DNA from: Allomuricauda sp.
GTDB lineage: Bacteria; Bacteroidota; Bacteroidia; Flavobacteriales; Flavobacteriaceae
Direction: 5' to 3'
Length of the DNA: 64,000 nt
Assembly: GCF_028280385.1 (NCBI RefSeq)
Contig: NZ_JANQLX010000017.1
Location: 124,001 to 188,000, forward strand
Shown here: piece by piece, positions 61,324-64,000 of the stretch
Layout of the letters: each line of letters starts with the position of its first letter
Numbering within the stretch: position 1 is the first letter of the stretch
Made by a program: the position numbers and the translations under genes
The notes under the pieces: model-generated
Databases searched by the model: none
The model's input: only the letters and a program-made list of their open reading frames with translations
What the model was told of the DNA's origin: nothing

Positions 61324-61914
61324 ATGGAAATACATAGGCCCTCACATCCACTTTATGGACATTTAAGGCAGTATATCTCCATTAGCCCTGAAGAATTTAA
61401 AGGTGTCCTGGCCTTTTTTGAACCCAAGCGATTGGAAAAAAGGCAGATGCTCATGGAATCCGGTTCCCATTGTTCCCATATCCATTTTGTCCTTGAAGGA
61501 TGCCTAAACATGTTTTTCACTACACAAAAAGGTACGGAACGTACCGTACAATTTGCTATAGAAAATTGGTGGCTAACCGATTTTTTGGCATTCCAGAATG
61601 GCAATAACACTAATTTTTCCATACGGGCGGTGGAGCCTACACACATTCTTTCATTGCGTTTTGAACAACATGAAAGATTGTTGTCGGAATTTCCAAAATT
61701 AGAAGGGTATTTTCGGAAAATGTATCAAATCGGGTACGGGGCCTCGCTTATTAAAATGAAATATCTCCTGGATTTTTCCAAAGAGGATATGTATTTTCAT
61801 TTTACAGAGAGTTTCCCTGATTTTGCACAACGTGTACCCCAAAAATTAATCGCCTCCTTCTTAGGGCTTACCCCAGAATATGTGAGTGAAATTAGGGCCA
61901 AGAAGCGTTCTTAA
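61324..61914 (+). CDS. Crp/Fnr-family transcriptional regulator
   Basis: A 196-residue regulator with a cyclic-nucleotide-binding-type beta barrel (about 25-115: KRQMLMESGSHCSHIHFVLEG, LTDFLAFQNG, SIRAVEPTHILSL), a long dimerisation helix (about 120-145) and a C-terminal winged helix (VPQKLIASFLGLTPEYVSEIR, about 171-191). Residues for cAMP contact are not conserved enough to assign a ligand. It follows gnd closely and precedes an AhpD-like gene, a common arrangement for this subfamily. Confidence 0.88.
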   Translation: MEIHRPSHPLYGHLRQYISISPEEFKGVLAFFEPKRLEKRQMLMESGSHCSHIHFVLEGCLNMFFTTQKGTERTVQFAIENWWLTDFLAFQNGNNTNFSIRAVEPTHILSLRFEQHERLLSEFPKLEGYFRKMYQIGYGASLIKMKYLLDFSKEDMYFHFTESFPDFAQRVPQKLIASFLGLTPEYVSEIRAKKRS

Positions 61915-61978
61915 ACCCGTTTAAGTTTTTTGGATTCCACGGGAACTACCTTCGTATCAAATTCAAAAAACAAGACCA

Positions 61979-62419
61979 ATGAATTCAAGAATACAAATTG
62001 GGGAGACGGAACCCAAAGCGTACCAGGCCATCTTTGGACTGGAAAGCTACCTGCAACAAAGCGGACTAAAAAAAGTGCATTATAAACTAATCAAAATAAG
62101 GGCCTCACAAATCAATGGATGTGCCTTTTGTATAGATATGCACACCAAAGAGGCGCTAACTTTGGGAGAAACCAAAGAACGTTTATTCTTGCTGAACGCC
62201 TGGAAAGAGGCGGGAATGTTTACCGAGGAAGAAAAAGTAATCCTTCAAATGACGGAGGAAGTCACCAAAATTGAGGAACAGGGGCTTACCGAAGCAACCT
62301 ATCAAAGGGCCATTTCCATCTTCGATGCACCTTATTTTTCACAGATAATCATTGCTATTGCAACCATCAATGTCTGGAACCGGGTCGCCATCAGTACCCA
62401 TATGCCAGTCCCTCAATAA
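61979..62419 (+). CDS. AhpD-like carboxymuconolactone-decarboxylase-family protein
   Basis: A 146-residue protein of the AhpD-like fold. The CxxC pair with following His lies in INGCAFCIDMHTKEA (about 41-55), the redox motif of alkylhydroperoxidase AhpD relatives. Despite the family name a decarboxylase role is unlikely. Peroxidase or related redox activity is inferred. It sits 64 bases after the Crp-family gene, its probable regulator. A -7-like TACCTTCG lies at 61947. Confidence 0.9.
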   Translation: MNSRIQIGETEPKAYQAIFGLESYLQQSGLKKVHYKLIKIRASQINGCAFCIDMHTKEALTLGETKERLFLLNAWKEAGMFTEEEKVILQMTEEVTKIEEQGLTEATYQRAISIFDAPYFSQIIIAIATINVWNRVAISTHMPVPQ

Positions 62420-62478
62420 AAAGGTATCACACCAAGATCCATTGAGTGCTTCTGTGAAAAGTTGGACCGCTTTTATTT

Positions 62479-62486
62479 TAAATTTG
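62479..62486 (+). promoter_or_regulatory. Promoter -7 element for the WYL regulator
   Basis: TAAATTTG, a full match, ends 44 bases before ATG 62531. Confidence 0.5.
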
Positions 62487-62530
62487 TAGGTAAGAACCAT
62501 TCCGTTAACCCGAAATCAACATCGACCACA

Positions 62531-63223
62531 ATGAACAGGCTAACCCGAATTACATCCATATTGATCAAACTCCAAACCAAGAGCACCATTACGGCACAAG
62601 AAATTGCGGATGAGTTTGATATAAGCCTAAGGACGGTATACCGAGACGTCAAGACCCTTCAGGAAGCGGGTGTTCCGGTGGGTTCTGAAGCTGGTATCGG
62701 GTATTTTATGGTGGAGGGGTATCGACTACCGCCGGTTTCCTTTACCGAGGATGAAGCCAATGCCATGGTGACCGCAGAAAAGTTTGTACTTCAAAATATG
62801 GAAAGTTCCCTGGTGAAGAACTACCACTCTGCACTCACCAAGATCAAGGCGGTTCTCCGCAACTCAGACAAAGACAAAGTGGCCCTGTTGGAAAGTCGAA
62901 TAAGTTCTTACACGCAATATGATAAAAATGATAGTTCTTCGTACTTGGCCGAGGTTCAAAAAGCCATCACTTCGTTTGAGGTGATTGACATTACCTATAG
63001 GAGCATGCAAGGATTGACCACCCAGCGCCAGGTGGATCCACTAGGGCTGTACTTTACGGAAAACAGGTGGGTTATGGTGGCCTATTGCAGGTATAGAGAG
63101 GATTATCGGGATTTCCGCCTGGACAGAATCCTGGGTTTAAAACCCACAGATTTAAAATCGGGCAAGGCGGTGACCTTTAATCTGCAGGACCACTTTAAGA
63201 AAAGGGCGGAAAAATATTCTTGA
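62531..63223 (+). CDS. YafY-type HTH-WYL transcriptional regulator
   Basis: A 230-residue regulator starting at ATG 62531 (MNRLTRITSILIKLQTKS). The N-terminal winged helix-turn-helix (about 1-60) has TAQEIADEFDISLRTVYRDVKTL. The WYL domain (about 130-215) contains VIDITYRSMQGL, QVDPLGLYFTENRWVMVAYC and FRLDRI, and in this family usually binds a small molecule or oligonucleotide. A perfect palindrome overlaps the promoter of the next gene, its likely target. Confidence 0.92.
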   Translation: MNRLTRITSILIKLQTKSTITAQEIADEFDISLRTVYRDVKTLQEAGVPVGSEAGIGYFMVEGYRLPPVSFTEDEANAMVTAEKFVLQNMESSLVKNYHSALTKIKAVLRNSDKDKVALLESRISSYTQYDKNDSSSYLAEVQKAITSFEVIDITYRSMQGLTTQRQVDPLGLYFTENRWVMVAYCRYREDYRDFRLDRILGLKPTDLKSGKAVTFNLQDHFKKRAEKYS

Positions 63224-63246
63224 ACCCTACTGACATACCCTTGACA

Positions 63247-63265
63247 CTACCCCTGGGTAGCTTTG
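63247..63265 (+). promoter_or_regulatory. Palindromic operator overlapping a -7 element
   Basis: CTACCC-CT-GGGTAG (63247-63260) is a perfect palindrome whose right arm overlaps TAGCTTTG (63258-63265), a full TAnnTTTG match. It sits between the WYL regulator gene and the small monooxygenase-like gene, so binding there should block polymerase. Confidence 0.6.
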
Positions 63266-63290
63266 TCCCAAATGAAAAAAATCATACAAA

Positions 63291-63614
63291 ATGGACAAAC
63301 ATCAAATCATGGAATGGGCCCCATTCACCATCAAAGAGGGCGTTACGAAAACCGAACTGTTGGAAGCCTCCAAAGCTTTGCAAACCGATTTTTTACAAAA
63401 CCAAAAAGGATTTGTAAGAAGGGAACTTTTGATTCAATCCGACCATAACTATATCGATCTTGTGCAGTGGGAAACCATGGAAGCTGCCAGAGATGCAATG
63501 AACAATGCAAAAGAAAGTCCAGCATGTTTTGCATATTTTAGTTTGATGAAGGAAGCCAGCCAAGAGCAACCGGAACAAGGTGTTTTCCACTATCAAGTGG
63601 AGGCCAGTTATTAA
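63291..63614 (+). CDS. Dimeric alpha/beta-barrel (ABM-like) protein
   Basis: A 107-residue ferredoxin-like-fold protein: MEWAPFTIKEGVTKTELLEASKAL, QNQKGFVRRELL, YIDLVQWETMEAARDAMNNAKESP. This arrangement is that of antibiotic-biosynthesis-monooxygenase-like and stress-responsive dimeric barrels. The substrate is unknown. It lies downstream of the WYL regulator and the palindrome at 63247, and is followed by a terminator. Confidence 0.8.
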   Translation: MDKHQIMEWAPFTIKEGVTKTELLEASKALQTDFLQNQKGFVRRELLIQSDHNYIDLVQWETMEAARDAMNNAKESPACFAYFSLMKEASQEQPEQGVFHYQVEASY

Positions 63615-63619
63615 TTGCA

Positions 63620-63642
63620 AGCCCCTGTTCAGGGGCTTTTTA
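63620..63642 (+). terminator. Terminator of the ABM-like gene
   Basis: AAGCCCCT (63620-63627) and AGGGGCTT (63632-63639) form an 8-bp stem with a GTTC loop, then T residues. The next promoter's -7 element begins at 63642, directly in the T-run. Confidence 0.88.
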
Positions 63643-63649
63643 AATTTGG
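63642..63649 (+). promoter_or_regulatory. Promoter -7 element for the DUF1905 gene, start-codon proximal
   Basis: TAAATTTG, a full match, ends five bases before ATG 63655, implying a leaderless mRNA. Confidence 0.5.
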
Positions 63650-63654
63650 ATGTA

Positions 63655-64000
63655 TGGAAGCACCCATAGCACATGGAGAGTTCCTTCTACAAAAAACCCC
63701 TGGCAAAGGTGGATGGACCTACGCAAAAATTCCATTTAAAGCAGAAAAGGGAAAGAGCGCTTTTGGCTGGATCAAGGTTAAAGGAAATATAGATGGGCTG
63801 ACCATATCCAATTACCATCTTATGCCGTTGGATGACAAACATCTGTTCTTTCCAGTAAAGGCGGGCATCCGTAAACAAACCCATAAATGGCAGGGCGACT
63901 ATGTTAGTATTGTAATCTACCTGGATAATGACCCCCTCCGCATTCCGGAGGAAATTCTGGCCTGTTTTAAAAATGAACCTAAAGAACTGTTACAGAGATT
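63655..64000 (+). CDS. DUF1905/YdeI-type protein (3' truncated by window)
   Basis: An open frame from ATG 63655 to the window edge encodes 115 residues. It begins MEAPIAHGEFLLQKTPGKGG and contains WTYAKIPF, FGWIKVKGNIDG, LMPLDDKHLFFPVKAGIRKQ and VSIVIYLDNDPLRIPEEI, the DUF1905 barrel that often precedes a YdeI/OmpD-associated helical domain. The latter would begin beyond the window. ATG 63651 is out of frame. Function unknown. Confidence 0.85.

Overview
The window reads as chromosomal DNA of a marine-type Flavobacteriaceae (Bacteroidota). The reasons are promoters of the TAnnTTTG type with almost no Shine-Dalgarno sequences, TonB-dependent receptors with carboxypeptidase-like regulatory domains, flavobacterial families (DUF4249, DUF4252, DUF4294, DUF6095, DUF6495), a monomeric isocitrate dehydrogenase and a SerB-SerA fusion. 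Moderate GC and overall gene content would suit a Muricauda/Allomuricauda-like genus, but that is inference. No rRNA, tRNA, CRISPR array, insertion sequence or prophage was recognised.

Layout. 1-6 kb: the 3' end of an HtrA protease, a long-form GAPDH, a trmD-rplS neighbourhood, and then a roughly 390-nt gene-free transcription unit (5572-5962) that looks like a structured non-coding RNA. 6-15 kb: icd, then a TonB receptor with three DUF4249 lipoproteins, two of them recent duplicates, and a GntP permease. 15-19 kb: DUF4294, M42 aminopeptidase, NUDIX, hisS, and a 26-copy heptanucleotide repeat. 19-25 kb: DUF6495, an Oar-like TonB receptor, the rpsF-rpsR-rplI operon and an orphan LytTR regulator. 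25-34 kb: nadC-yihY-DUF2147-priA, rlmH, a PilJ-like sensor with a degenerate kinase box, the SerB-SerA fusion and rdgB. 34-44 kb: DEAD-box helicase, GH13 amylase, TrmH, a cysteine-free sirtuin, purB and MscS. 44-49 kb: an ECF sigma/anti-sigma/three-DUF4252 operon and an S41 protease. 49-55 kb: a cobalamin uptake locus with a B12 riboswitch. 55-64 kb: rmuC, thioesterase, the oxidative pentose-phosphate genes (pgl, zwf, gnd), a Crp-type regulator, an AhpD-like protein, a WYL regulator with a probable operator, and the start of a DUF1905 gene.

How the genes work together. Zwf, Pgl and Gnd form the full oxidative pentose-phosphate branch. In the B12 locus, outer-membrane receptor and BtuF-like genes lie behind the riboswitch, while the lipoprotein-permease-ATPase operon runs divergently from an apparently leaderless promoter. 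The ECF operon is a self-contained regulatory module with secreted or lipid-anchored outputs.

The most novel-looking signals are the structured RNA at 5572-5962, a family of NACTTNN heptad repeats at three intergenic sites, repeated evidence of leaderless starts, and the operator-like palindrome overlapping a promoter at 63247-63260.
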